From: Chara braunii
Taxonomy: Eukaryota > Streptophyta > Charophyceae > Charales > Characeae
Direction of reading: 5' to 3'
Assembly: GCA_003427395.1 (NCBI GenBank)
Contig: BFEA01000683.1
Coordinates: forward strand, 375,240-404,346
DNA: 29,107 nucleotides
The position numbers and the translations under genes are program-made. This document shows, in pieces, positions 18,336 to 28,227 of this stretch (position 1 is its first letter; every line of letters starts with the position of its first letter). The notes below the pieces were generated by a model that was not told where the DNA came from, made no database searches, and saw only the letters and a program-made list of their open reading frames with translations.

Positions 18336-18704
18336 GCAGGTCAATGTTGAGGTTGTAGTCATTGTTTTATTCTACTCTGTAGCACCCGGTATCCCTTGGA
18401 GCTGCAAATTGTCCCATTCCCATCATGGGGCTCCTACATAAACATCTGACCCAGCCCCCACCTAGAAGTTGACAACTGATCTTCCTGAGACTACTCCCAA
18501 GTGTTCGCAGCCCCCCTGTATCGTCTTGGCTGATCTATACTATGTATGAAGAATTCTCAGATAAATGCAGACATTGCAGATGATTCCTGCTATTATGACG
18601 TTGTTCATTTATGCTAGATGTTGAAGTGATGCCTGACCAGGCCGAATATGGTAGATGTGTGACACCCATGCACAGGGCCCATGCTTTGAAAGCTTTTTGC
18701 AGAT
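18336..18704. other. Spacer between two repeat A copies
   Basis: I see no gene or RNA. Weak similarity continues beyond the repeat core (AATGCA followed by a GT-rich stretch), so the repeat unit may be longer than annotated. Confidence 0.4.
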
Positions 18705-18830
18705 CCAGTATCCCGACAGTGGTAGGAGAACCGCCCGAAATGAAGGCTTGGCCAGCGAGTTGGTCCATCTATTGGTGGGAAGCGGCACCTGCTGGAAACC
18801 GGGTCCAGCGACCCTTTAAGTTAGCAATGC
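18705..18830 (+). repeat. Dispersed repeat A, copy 3
   Basis: This is the same orientation as the 18205 copy, 500 bp further on. The frame reads IPTVVGEPPEMKAW, then SIYWWEAAPAGNRVQRPF, and is open. Relative to the LINE copies at 2039 and 19100 (minus), this repeat lies 3' and antisense. Confidence 0.75.
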
Positions 18831-19099
18831 AATATCTCAGGTCGGGGTCACAACCATTAGTTATGTAGTCACTGATCTATTTTTCATCAGGGCTGCCATA
18901 TAAGACCCTTCTGGTAATTGAACTTTTTCTTGAGCCCCTTAGGTCTTTCAGACTGTGGCCGTTGTCTTCAGACCGACATGTGTCCCTCCTTTGGGTCCGG
19001 GTTCGTTGCAACGTTCCTTTGCATCTTGCCTTTGCATCTCCCGACCACCAATCCTCCGTAGTTGTCCTAGCGCCTCCCACAGTCTGAGGCATCATTCCC

Positions 19100-22000
19100 A
19101 CTGTTCCCATTATCCCCAGTAGACAGTTGGAGAAAAAAGGAGGGGAGGGGGGGGGGGAAGGCAAGGGAGAAAGGTGGGCATGGGAAGATCAGAGGGGGAA
19201 GGGTGGGGGAAGGCAGCCTCAGATATGTCATGGGCGCGAAGACGTGACGAGGACAAAGTTGGGTTGTAGGTAAGGAACTTGGAATTCGGAGAAGGGTCTC
19301 CTTTGCCATCTGGGTTCCATGTTCCTCTATGGTTTCCAAGTGATGTTGAGGGTGGCATCCAATTCAAAGAATATTATGTTTGGATCCTGCCAAATCTGTA
19401 CGTAGGAGTCCCGGATTGCTTGCTTGGTGGTGAAGTCTTTCTCCTCGAGGTGGTCCTTTTTCATCGACTTCCATGCTTATCGGATCCTGGTTCTGATTTG
19501 TTCTTCGATAGCTTGTTGTGCCTGCTGCAGGCCGAATTGGTGCTTTTTTCTTTCAAAGGAGCATCTGACTCTCTACGCTAGCATGAGGATGTGCAACCGT
19601 GTGTATGCGAACAGGTTGGTTGCGAATGGAGACCAGTGTGCCTGCAGCTGGCAGTTATCTCCCAGGAGCAGAAGGCGAATGTCCCAAGGGATATGATAGC
19701 CCATGATGGAATGGAAGGCCATGTCCCACCATTGCCATAATTGGGTGACCATTGGGCATGCCAGGAGGCAGTGCTCGAGGGTCGCACAGGCCAGCTTCTG
19801 AGACCTTGTACAATATGCATATATGGGAGACAACTCCCCTTTCTGTTCCAGATTTTTTATGGAGACTAGCCACCTAGGGGTGGGGAGGCAACGGTGCAGA
19901 ATCTACCACTGCAGGGACCTATGGTTTGTTGGCATGATCTTCACAAATCTGGACCAGGTGAAAGATTGTGGCAGTTTTGGTTCAAGTGGCGAGTCCCATG
20001 CCCATCTGTCTGCAATTGTGTTGTTGCTTAGCTGGTCTTATTGTGATGCTCTGTATCCCCCTTTGACTGTATACTCCCATATTTGCATAGGTATTTGCAT
20101 AGGTCGAGTGTCAGGCCACTCCCACTCAGTCGGGTCGAAGGGGAGCTTGGCCACGGGCGTGGCTGGCTGAAATGTGTGGTAGCCATTTTGTGGATCTCCT
20201 ACCACCCTTACCTGCATGAGACTAGCCCACCCGTATGTGGAATCCAAGTCGTCATTTTTTGTCAATTTGGAAAACCTCGCCCCATGCATTTGTGGTTCAC
20301 AGGCCTCCAACGCGCATGCACCTTCCACACTTTTTTTGACTTTAAAGATGACGAGGGCGCAGGACATATCTGTGTATTTAACCACCCACTCATCTTTTTC
20401 GATCGTTGGGCCCCTTTGCAGGGTAAGGTGCCAGGCGAGAGGGAGGGTTTCTCTTAGCAAACCAGTTTTTTCTTCAATATGTTTGACATGCCTGAGTTTG
20501 TTTCTCAGCTGGTTGGGGGTTGCCCGGTCCCCACTAACTGGGTCTCACAGGTCCCCTACAGTAAATACTCCCTTTTTTACCCAATTGAGTCATGGGGAGT
20601 TCATTGTTTAGGGAAACAGGTCTCCTGTTTCTTGGAGAATGTGCGGGTTGCCAAAGAGAGGTTACCTCCATATATCATACCATCTATTGGGGGGGTGTTT
20701 CTGTTTAGGCCCTATTCGCCTCCAAAGTCGGATCATGTAGGGCCAGAGCGGGTCGACCGATATGTCCAACTTTGTAGCATGTATCGGGTTTGCTGGTTGT
20801 GTTAGTTTTGGTGGAGATGGAATGGTCCAATGGTTGTTTGCCAACCACTGGAATGAGTGCACCGTTCCAGGCACCTGTGATTGCGGGGCAAGACTGGCGA
20901 TTTGCAGGCAGGCCAGCGGTTCCCAAGGGATATCATTCCCCATTAGCGGTCGGACGAGGACCTTGAAGATGAGTGTCTCACTCTCTCTCTAAGGGTCCAG
21001 GATACCCAACCCCCTATAGACCTAGGTTGTGTGACCACATCCCATTTCACCCTGTTGAGACAATGCTGACTTTTGATATTATTTTTCCACAGGTATGTTG
21101 TGAGCGCCTTCTTCAGTCTGGGGTACTTATTTTTATTTAGTGGCCATACTGCGAATTTGTACCAGATGGTCGTAAGGATGACACTGTTAATTGCCAAGGC
21201 GCGTCCCACAAGTGATGTGTGCAAACCTTCCCATTTGGCCAGTCTGTCCACTATCATATTGACCAGCATGTCTCTGTGGTCAGCCGGGGGGCCCTCCGCT
21301 GTCAGTCTCACACCCAAAATCCTTATGGTTTCTACTTTGCGGCTACATGCAACACTCGGTTCGGGTGGGGGGAGTTGTCCTTGTGGGTGGAGCCACCAAC
21401 CTTTTGTCTTTGCCCCCCAATTGACCTCCATGTCTGCCGCAGTCAATGAAAAGAGGTGTATGACTTGGATCAAGGCTTGGAGGCTGGTCGGATCAGCACG
21501 TAGGAGTATGGTGAGGTCATCTGAAAAGAGTGATGTCACAGGTATGAGGTGTTGGGGGATGTCTGGGATAGGCACTTTGCTGATTTGAGGGTGAGATCAG
21601 ATCAACGATGCCAAAACCTCCATGACAATGACAAATAACAACGGCGCAATGAGGTCTCTTTGGCGCACCGATCTCTGGAGGCAGATCGATGGTGAGACGT
21701 GACCATTGAACATTATGTTAGTCGTGACCGACCTGTGCAAAAGGTGTACCCATCAACAGAAGGTCGGACCAAAGTTCATCCTATCTAGGCACGTATCTAG
21801 GAAGTCTCAGTCAACATGATCGTACGTTTTTTCGAAGTCTATGAAGAGGATCGCCGCTTGGGTTTTCCTCTAGCGGGCATATTTGATAGTCCCGTTGACC
21901 AGAAGGATATTGTCCTGGATGTTGCGGTTAGGCATAAATCCCGTTCGATCTGGGTGAATGAGCAAGTTCATCAGGGGTAACAATCTATTGGTAAGGACTT

Positions 22001-22895
22001 TAGTCACCAATTTATAGGAAACAGGGAGAAGGGTAATAGGTCTGTAGCTTTTTATGTTCTCCCTGTCCCCTTTCTTGTAGAGGAGGGTCGAGACACCCTA
22101 GTTAATCATCCCTCTGAAGGACCCCTCGTTTGGTATTGCTATTATGAACTTCATGATATCACGGTGGAAAAGGTCCCAGAATTGCACCCAAAACTCTTTT
22201 GGGAAGGAGTTGATTCCCGGTGTCTTCTCATTTTCCATACCTTGCAGGACCTCCCATACCTCCTCAAGGGTTATGGGCTTGTCCAGGGTGTTCCTTTGGT
22301 CTTGTGTCAGGCGAGATCGGATGGACTGCAGCAGTGCGTCTCTCACTTGGTGGACCTTGTCTGGGTGCTTGTCATGCGTTTCACACGTGAAGAGGTTTTG
22401 GTAGCATCTGGCAACATAGTCCACTATTGCATAAGCACTGGTTGTTGGTGGGGCGTTGTTGTCGAGCGGGTGGTTGAGTCTGGGAACAGTAGTTGCCCTC
22501 GACCTTGCTTTGGCCTTATTAAAAAATGCCTTTGCCATTGTTCCATTCATGCGATCCTTCTTAATCTTGGCCTGCACTCTCCATGCCTGCGCCTGTCGCT
22601 CTAAGTACTCCTGGAGGTGGCCGCGGACTTCTTATAATCTGTGATAGGAGGCGCGGTGCAGGGGTCTTTCATCAGCTCATCATCCCATTCTTCGAGGTCT
22701 CGCATGAGGCTCTCTAGGTAGGCTTTTCGGTCTCTAGCATGTTGAATGGAGAATTTTTCAGCTCTCTCCCTCAGTTGGGTCAGACCTTTGTTAAACCAGT
22801 CTACCTTCTCCCCCTCTTTGGGTTTCTGGGTTTGCCAGAACTCCCAAAAGTCCTTAATTAAGTCTTTAAATTTAGGGAGGGGGAGTAGAGTGCAG
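19100..22895 (-). mobile_element. LINE copy 3, 5'-truncated, minus strand
   Basis: ORF2 homology runs from the end of the EN domain (22895) through RT, thumb and zf-RVT to a stop at 19327. It is followed by a C-rich 3' UTR (G-rich on the plus strand, including G10 near 19149) to about 19100. The endonuclease and everything upstream are absent. This fits the incomplete reverse transcription typical of LINEs, or disruption by the neighbouring hAT element, whose repeat block begins about 27 bp away. Confidence 0.8.
19327..22895 (-). pseudogene. ORF2 of LINE copy 3: RT and zf-RVT, many nonsense codons
   Basis: The frame from 22577 stays in register to 20943 (22577 and 21575 differ by a multiple of three). 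It shows GSFRGMIN*GVSTLLYKKG, IKYAR*RKTQAAILFIDFEK (motif A), VD*DFLD, RSVRQRDLIAPLLF (motif B; QG is changed to QR) and LFSDD (motif C at 21516-21527; FSDD instead of FADD). Later frames carry the WVV...VKYTD segment (20460-20038), the finger end (ATLEHCLLACP, 19833-19573) and LMLA*RVRCSFERKKHQF. At several stops copy 1 has Gln, Trp or Arg, as expected from C-to-T decay. The frame ends at a TAG at 19327. It helps show that the TGA at 11139 in copy 1 was originally Trp. Confidence 0.85.
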
Positions 22896-22921
22896 TGCTC
22901 GCAATCTTTGCATCTGGGGCA

Positions 22922-23120
22922 AACTGCATCCAGCCCAAATCTGGTCTATAAAAAAACCTACAATTGTACCCAGCCCCAACTGCAAACAAATTTTCTGGCC
23001 AGCCGTCCAAACTGGATAAATGTTTTTTTGCAGAATTTGCAAACTGCAGCCGGCCTGGCCACGAACTTGAAAAAATGTTCAACTGCACCCAGCCAGACCA
23101 GGACTTAATTTTACGCCACT
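22922..23120 (-). repeat. 40-bp-period repeat block, probably subterminal to the hAT element
   Basis: A 14-mer of form AAYTGYANCCRGCC starts at 22922, 22962, 23042 and 23081, with steps of 40, 80 and 39 bp. Each is followed by a CTGG word and an A/T run, and a weaker unit lies around 22990-23030. hAT transposases are known to bind short repeated motifs inside their terminal inverted repeats. The block lies between the transposase remains and the end of LINE copy 3. A terminal inverted repeat could start near 22894, but I found no matching end on the other side. Confidence 0.55.
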
Positions 23121-23645
23121 CCGGCCGCCCAGCCCCAGCCTGAACCACTATGGACCGCCTCTCTTTTATTTAGTATGAAATATTATAATATGGCTCTATT
23201 TTTTATTAGTTTAACCTTGGCTCCACCATAGGCCGTTTTTTTTCCCCCCAAAAAGTAATTCAAACATCATTGACGAAGACATTTATCATAGAAATGAAAC
23301 CACAATACATACAATGAGCATAGATAATTGTAGAGTACCTCGAAATGGAGGCTCCCCCCATGTCGACAATCAACGATTAGAAACATTTTTTATGGAGTCC
23401 ATAAACAAATTATGAAAACCAGCAAGATATTGAAAAGGAACTAAGTAATCATGATATTCCAAAAAGATAATGCAAAGTACACTAGACAAATCCGAAGTAC
23501 AATTGTCTACGAATGAAAAACAATTCAGAAATAATGGTAGCAACTATAGAAGTATGATTACAAAAATGGCATCGATTGGACTGAGCTTGTACTACTATAC
23601 AGGCACAACAATTTGATTCCTAGATTCCTCAAACTATTGCACGTT
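23121..23645. other. AT-rich 3' flank of the transposase
   Basis: I see no open frame or RNA gene. This is probably the 3' non-coding part of the hAT element. Confidence 0.4.
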
Positions 23646-25871
23646 CTAAACGATCCTCCTTAAATCTTTATTAGATCTCATGAAAATGACATCGTTGATG
23701 ATTGAAGGATTGAGGCCGTTCCTCTTCTTGGTGACAGTGTTCCCAGCATCAGAGAAGTTGCACTCACTTTTCGAACTTGAGGCTGGCACAGAGAGAACGT
23801 AGCGGGCTGCACGTGCCATGATTGGCAAAGGGGGAAACAACAATTGTTTCTCTGCAGTTTTCACTGCAGTGCCCTTTGCCTTCCACCAAGGCAAGATGGT
23901 GAATGTTCGTCTTTCATCCTTAGTCAATTTCAAATTGAAATAAACCTCAAACTCTTTCTCAATCCGCTCNTTCAACGTGTCCTCAACATCAGGAGTATGA
24001 TCAGGAACATCATCTTCTTCATCTGAGCCGCACATAGTGATCACTCCCGGCAACGGGCACCTTCTTTTGCATGGTCGTTCACTTCGAGGTTCAACTTGTC
24101 TTGTTGTGGACAACTCCAGGTCTTCAAGACCTCCCCCCCCAACTTGCTGCATGATTTCCTTCAGGCGAGATTTCCCTCTCCTCACTTGGACAAACGACAC
24201 ATCAAACAGTTCCAGCCGGTCTTTTTGTCGAGGATCAAGCAATGCTGCGACAACATGCAAATCCTCTAACTTCCACTTCTCTTCCAACGTGTCTTTGACC
24301 AACTTCGTTACTTCTTTCATTTGCTCTGAGTCGGCAGGAACAATAATTTCATTCCCCTTATCATCAAGACTCATGTGATCTCCTGTGTGAATTGCACAGT
24401 GCTCCACCAAGGCATGCCATTCGAAAGCAACTAGATGAAGTGTAGGTTCAAGAAACTTTTCCAGTTTCTAAGTTGCTTCTTGAAACCGGGTGAGAAAACG
24501 AGATAACTCAATCAAAAGATCACGGTCAATCTTATCTATGAGATACTTTTTGTTTCCTGCCTGTTCCGAAGAACATCACCCACTTCATCATAATTCACCA
24601 TTACACTATTCAACAACTTCAGTAATGAGTTCCACCTTGTGGCATTCTCCTTTTTCAGAGTTGTTTTTAGACAGTTTTGCAAATTCGCTTGTTTAAAAAA
24701 ACGAACGAGATCTTTGCAACCGTCAATGAGATCGTAAACATCCGGGGGCACGATCATAGAACCTGTAGAAAGGAGCAGATCTGACCCCGCTGCTTGTGGT
24801 GGTCGTTTTCGTCAACACAGTCGTCAAGATTGTAACAATCTTGTGATTAGCACAAAGGTGCCACTTGTAGACACTCTTGATACCCTCGACCCCAGACATG
24901 TTTGAACCGCTATCTGAGCAAACGTAGCATAGCTCAGGGTCGTTGCAGCCAAATTCGAAAAGACACTCCCGAAAAGCTTTCAAAACAAGAGGGGTTGTGT
25001 GTGACTCATCATAAAATGCTTTGACCTGAAGAGTCCTGTCATGCAGTGCAAAACTCTTATCAATCAAATGAATGGTGATAGACATGAACGAATTCTTTCT
25101 CATTGAATCTGTCCAAAGATCGACAATGAAACCAGCCCAGATCTTGTCCTCGAAGTGATCCATAACGACCTCTTTGACAAGCTTCCTAGTCGCCACAACG
25201 GATGACATTATCTCATTTTTCACAGTATTTGCCGATGGCAACAATCTATTGGCCTTCATCCCTCTACTGCTGGCAATACCTATATCCAGAATTGTTTGAG
25301 CAACATTCTGAAATCCAGAATCATAGACCATGGAGAAAGGTCTGAGATCATCGCAACACATCGCCGCAACGGCTTTGGTTACTTTCCTTTTCTATGCGGT
25401 TGTGGGTTCCACTATCGTTGCGAAAAGGTGCATGGCCCCTGCATCTGTGTTTTCTACTCGACACTTGTGGTTATTCAAAGAGCTTGTCCCATTGGCTGTC
25501 GTAAATGCGTACACGGTAAAGCACTTCTTACAACCTGCATACCCATTGCCGTGCATCTTCAAAGGTGCCCCATCACGGACACAAACATGAGCAAACCTTT
25601 TCCAACAAGGTGCTCTGCTCACTTTCTCTTCCTTGAGAAGGTAATTACAAGAATCCCCTCCTCTCCTCAATCCATCCTCAATTTGTTTTTTCAATTTTGA
25701 CATTTCAGGATTGGAAGACGAGTTATTTTTATGAGTTGAGTCGGTACAGACATCAGTCCGCCCAATCTGATTGTCATGGGGTGCATGATCCGAGTCATTT
25801 TGACTCGATGCTGCACAACTCTCTTTCGTGTTCATATTCGAAAGTACAAGGCTACAAGCTAAATCTTTCAA
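23646..25871 (-). pseudogene. hAT-superfamily transposase with BED zinc finger, decayed
   Basis: It is a DNA transposase (cut-and-paste). The first frame (25871-25392) has a BED finger: W90, F93, C114-x2-C117, then H135-x-C137. After an in-frame TAG at 25392-25394 the same frame continues with MCCDDLRPFSMVYDSGF, the catalytic-core strand VDLWTDS (D at 25119-25121), YVCSDSGSNM (second D at 24912-24914) and LCANHKI. A frameshift near 24745 leads to DGCKDLVRFFK...ATRWNSLLKLL. Another break (24536-24410) precedes the C-terminal part: LDPRQKD, LPWWKAKG, FPPLPIMARAARYVLSVPAS and SKSECNFSDAG. There the Glu at 23763-23765 fits the third catalytic residue, and the hAT dimerisation region follows. One N lies at 23970. 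It is non-autonomous as it stands. An intron is a less likely explanation for the frame changes. Confidence 0.85.
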
Positions 25872-26413
25872 AGCGACAACAATGAGCCAAGAAGTCTCAT
25901 TGACCTAACAAAATTTTTAAGTCGCTTGCAGAATCGACACAAAAGCAAATCATTCAAAAGAGAGAGCAAAGATTTATTGAATCAAAGATGCTTTTTACAA
26001 CATTGTCTCAGACTGAATGAGACTTGTGACAGTCGTATAACTCATGAGATTATAAAATGAGGCTCGTTATAGTCATGAATATAGTGTCTTCCTACTAGAG
26101 TCAGCCATAGGCTTCCGTACTTCCAGCCCTGCAAAATAAAAGATTGCAACAACGAAAGGAAATTCTGCGTCAGTTGATTTAATCTGATATCGAACTTAAT
26201 TGAGCAAAAGAAGATGATGAACTGCAATATGCACATTCATCCGTACATTAATAAAAACAAGTGTTTTTTTGTTTCCTTCTTCGGACTGTTTTTATAATAT
26301 CCAGGTTTTTTTGGTTCATTTCTCAACAAGAATAAAAACTGCAGCATACTATGCGTGCAGATGATGCATGCTACCCAGCCCAAGTGGCTGAATGGTGCAC
26401 CCATGAACTTTTG
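25872..26413. other. AT-rich 5' flank of the transposase
   Basis: There is no gene I can support. It may include the other end of the hAT element, but no terminal inverted repeat matching the 22894 end was found by eye. Confidence 0.4.
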
Positions 26414-26469
26414 AAACAAAACTGTGAGAACATGTACTACACTTGATCTTAGTCAAAAGGCCAAGAAAC
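26414..26469 (-). ncRNA. U2 snRNA 5'-end-like relic
   Basis: Read on the minus strand, AGAAACC... is preceded by the 5' region of spliceosomal U2: TTTCTTGGCCTTTTGACTAA, then GATCAAGTGTAGTA, then a TGTTCT.A.CAGTTT block. Against the conserved U2 5' end I count about 4 differences over 42 bases (26427-26468). The branch-site recognition word GTAGTA is intact (26435-26440). Similarity stops where stem IIa should continue, and the Sm site and 3' stems are not recognisable. Upstream there is an A/T homopolymer rather than a plant snRNA promoter element. It is probably a U2 pseudogene or part of an snRNA-derived SINE. Confidence 0.7.
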
Positions 26470-26489
26470 CCACTTCTGATTGATGCTTC

Positions 26490-27114
26490 AAAAAAAAAAA
26501 AAAAAACGTTACTGATATGCGTAGATCTTATTCGGGGCTTGAATCTGGGTGAATAGTATTGAATAAGGTAGCTCAGTTCTTTCCCACCCGAACTGTTGAG
26601 ATGCAGACATGACTTTGAAGTTTGAATCAGTAGTTCCACCGTAGTTTTTTTTTTTTTTTCAATCCTCGATCAGAAATCAGCTTCATGAAGTTCCACACAG
26701 ATTCGGACTCTGGACTGTATTTCAGCAGTCCATAGCTCGTACCCACATGAACTGTTGAAATACAGACCAGAGTTTGAATCCATATGGAACTGGAGTTTTT
26801 TTTTTTTTTTTAGAAAACATCAAATTCATAGATCAGAAGTCGGCTCCAGAAAGTTCCACATGGATACAAAGTTACAAACTATGGTCTGTATTTCAGCAGT
26901 TCATGTGTGTACCAACTGAGGTTCTGTCTTCACCCAAATAGAATACCCAGAACCAACAACCCTACCTCAGTTTTTCCACCCAAGAACTGTTGAAATATAG
27001 AACTGAGTTCAAACCCAGTGAGACCTTGGTGAATGAAATCAAATAATTCTTACTTACCTGGGGCAGTCTGTTCCACAATAGCTTTTCAAAAAAAAAAAAA
27101 AAAAAAAAAAAAAA
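26490..27114. repeat. Cluster of short repeats separated by A/T homopolymers, with long hairpins
   Basis: The cluster contains A17 at 26490-26506, T15 at 26645-26659, T16 at 26796-26811 and A27 at 27088-27114. After each T tract the plus strand starts a related unit: GATCAGAA.TC.GCT, GAAGTTCCACA and TGTATTTCAGCAGT. Reverse-oriented relatives (AACTGTTGA.AT.CAGA...GTTTGAATC) lie at 26590-26640, 26747-26791 and 26993-27025. The units at 26689-26733 and 26747-26791 form an imperfect 45-bp stem with a 13-base loop. The pattern resembles nested or head-to-head SINE copies with poly-A tails. Confidence 0.6.
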
Positions 27115-27145
27115 GGTCGTCCACGACGTCCAGAGCTTCAAGGTT

Positions 27146-27235
27146 TGTATCTTTTCACGTTTTTGCGAAAGGTACATTCTACCTGAATGTGCAATCTACC
27201 CCAATGTATCTTCTTCTGTAACGTGGAAAGGTATA
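27146..27235. repeat. Foldback (MITE-like) element, copy 1
   Basis: The outer ends TGTATCTTTTCACGTT and AACGTGGAAAGGTATA are inverted, and each half contains a second inverted pair (GTATCTTTT / GAAAGGTAC). The centre is TTCTACCTGAA. It begins 31 bp after the A27 tract. Confidence 0.65.
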
Positions 27236-27337
27236 TCCCTCTGCTGCTGGCAAAAGGTGCGCTGGCAAGGGGACGTGTGTGGAGGCAAATGGCGAAGCAA
27301 GAACACAAGTAACAAGTAACAACGAGGGCGACAGTCC

Positions 27338-27535
27338 AGAAGCACGCAAGCAACTAGCAAGGCCCTCAAGCAAACAGCAAGGCAAGGCTAGCAAACAGCA
27401 AGGCAGGCAAGCAAATCGCAAGTAGGCAAGTAAATAGCAAGCAAACAAGCAAATAACAAGCAAGATAGCACGACCGAGTAGTTTTGGCAAGTCAGCAATA
27501 CTAAGCATCAACAAGGCAAGCAAATGGGCAGAGGA
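27338..27535. repeat. Degenerate AGCAAG minisatellite
   Basis: Dozens of AGCAA, GCAAG and CAAGCAAA words follow each other without a fixed period. The minus-strand frame through it gives a low-complexity Leu/Cys/Ala peptide, which I do not regard as a gene. Confidence 0.75.
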
Positions 27536-28147
27536 AGCAAAGTGCGGGGAGGCAACCAAATCAACAACAAAAGGTGGCAGCGCATGGAAACAGTCGTTGG
27601 GAAGATCTGCTGCGCTTTTCCGATGTTATACTTTGCAAGTCGATGCCACCTAGTAAGGAATACAACGTGGAGGGAATGCATCTGCTACACGTGGCAACCC
27701 ATTCGTTAAAGCGCGTTCCATTTTCATGAACTGCCACATGTCTTCAGCCTGTAGTGAGAATATTGAGTGCGATGTCAAGCGATCTGAGAGGCTATTCAAT
27801 AAGATGCGCAAGTGAGTGTGTCGAGAGAAGGAAGGAGAAAGTTGGAGAGATGGGGAGAGTATGCCAGCTGTTCAGCTTTCTCCATTCGTGTGTGTCAGTG
27901 TGCACAGGTCATGCTAATCTTCATTCAATTTTCATGGCTACAAACATATGTGTGTGTGTGTCGTCATCCCCCCCCCCCCCCTTTTTTTCTTTAAAAAAGG
28001 CAAAAAAAATAGTACACCTCTTGAGCTGGGCACGCAGCCATTCTATGTCGTCATATTATTCGCTATACAAAACTCCACAAAAGAAAAATGAAAAGGGGAA
28101 AAAAAAGTGGGGAGGGAAAGCAAAAATTCGTTCATAAGTTTTGTGGT
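27536..28147. other. Non-coding spacer with homopolymers
   Basis: I see no supported gene. It holds a short GT run (27948-27961), C14-T7 at 27968-27988, and A-rich DNA near 28080-28130. The C-to-T homopolymer junction mirrors the one at 890-943. Confidence 0.4.
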
Positions 28148-28227
28148 TGTACCTTTCCACGTTATAGCAAAAGATACATGCATTTTACCTAAATGTATCT
28201 TTCCCTAGAATATGGAATGATGGACAC
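28148..28227. repeat. Foldback element, copy 2
   Basis: TGTACCTTTCCACGTTATAGC is followed by AAAGATACAT, the centre TTTTACCTAAA, ATGTATCTTT and a decayed right arm (CTAGAATATGGAATGATGG). It has the same nested inverted-repeat design as the copies at 27146 and 28791. Confidence 0.65.

Noticed and set aside
24536-24757. Introns as the cause of frame changes in the hAT gene
   Set aside because: The breaks are small shifts without clear GT...AG intron borders, and an in-frame stop is also present; decay is simpler.
26643-27114. Regularly spaced repeats resembling a CRISPR array
   Set aside because: The units differ in orientation and length, are separated by A/T homopolymers, and lie in a eukaryotic transposon context; there are no cas genes.
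27179-27559. Minus-strand 126-codon Leu/Cys/Ala frame
   Set aside because: It is a translation of the AGCAAG minisatellite.
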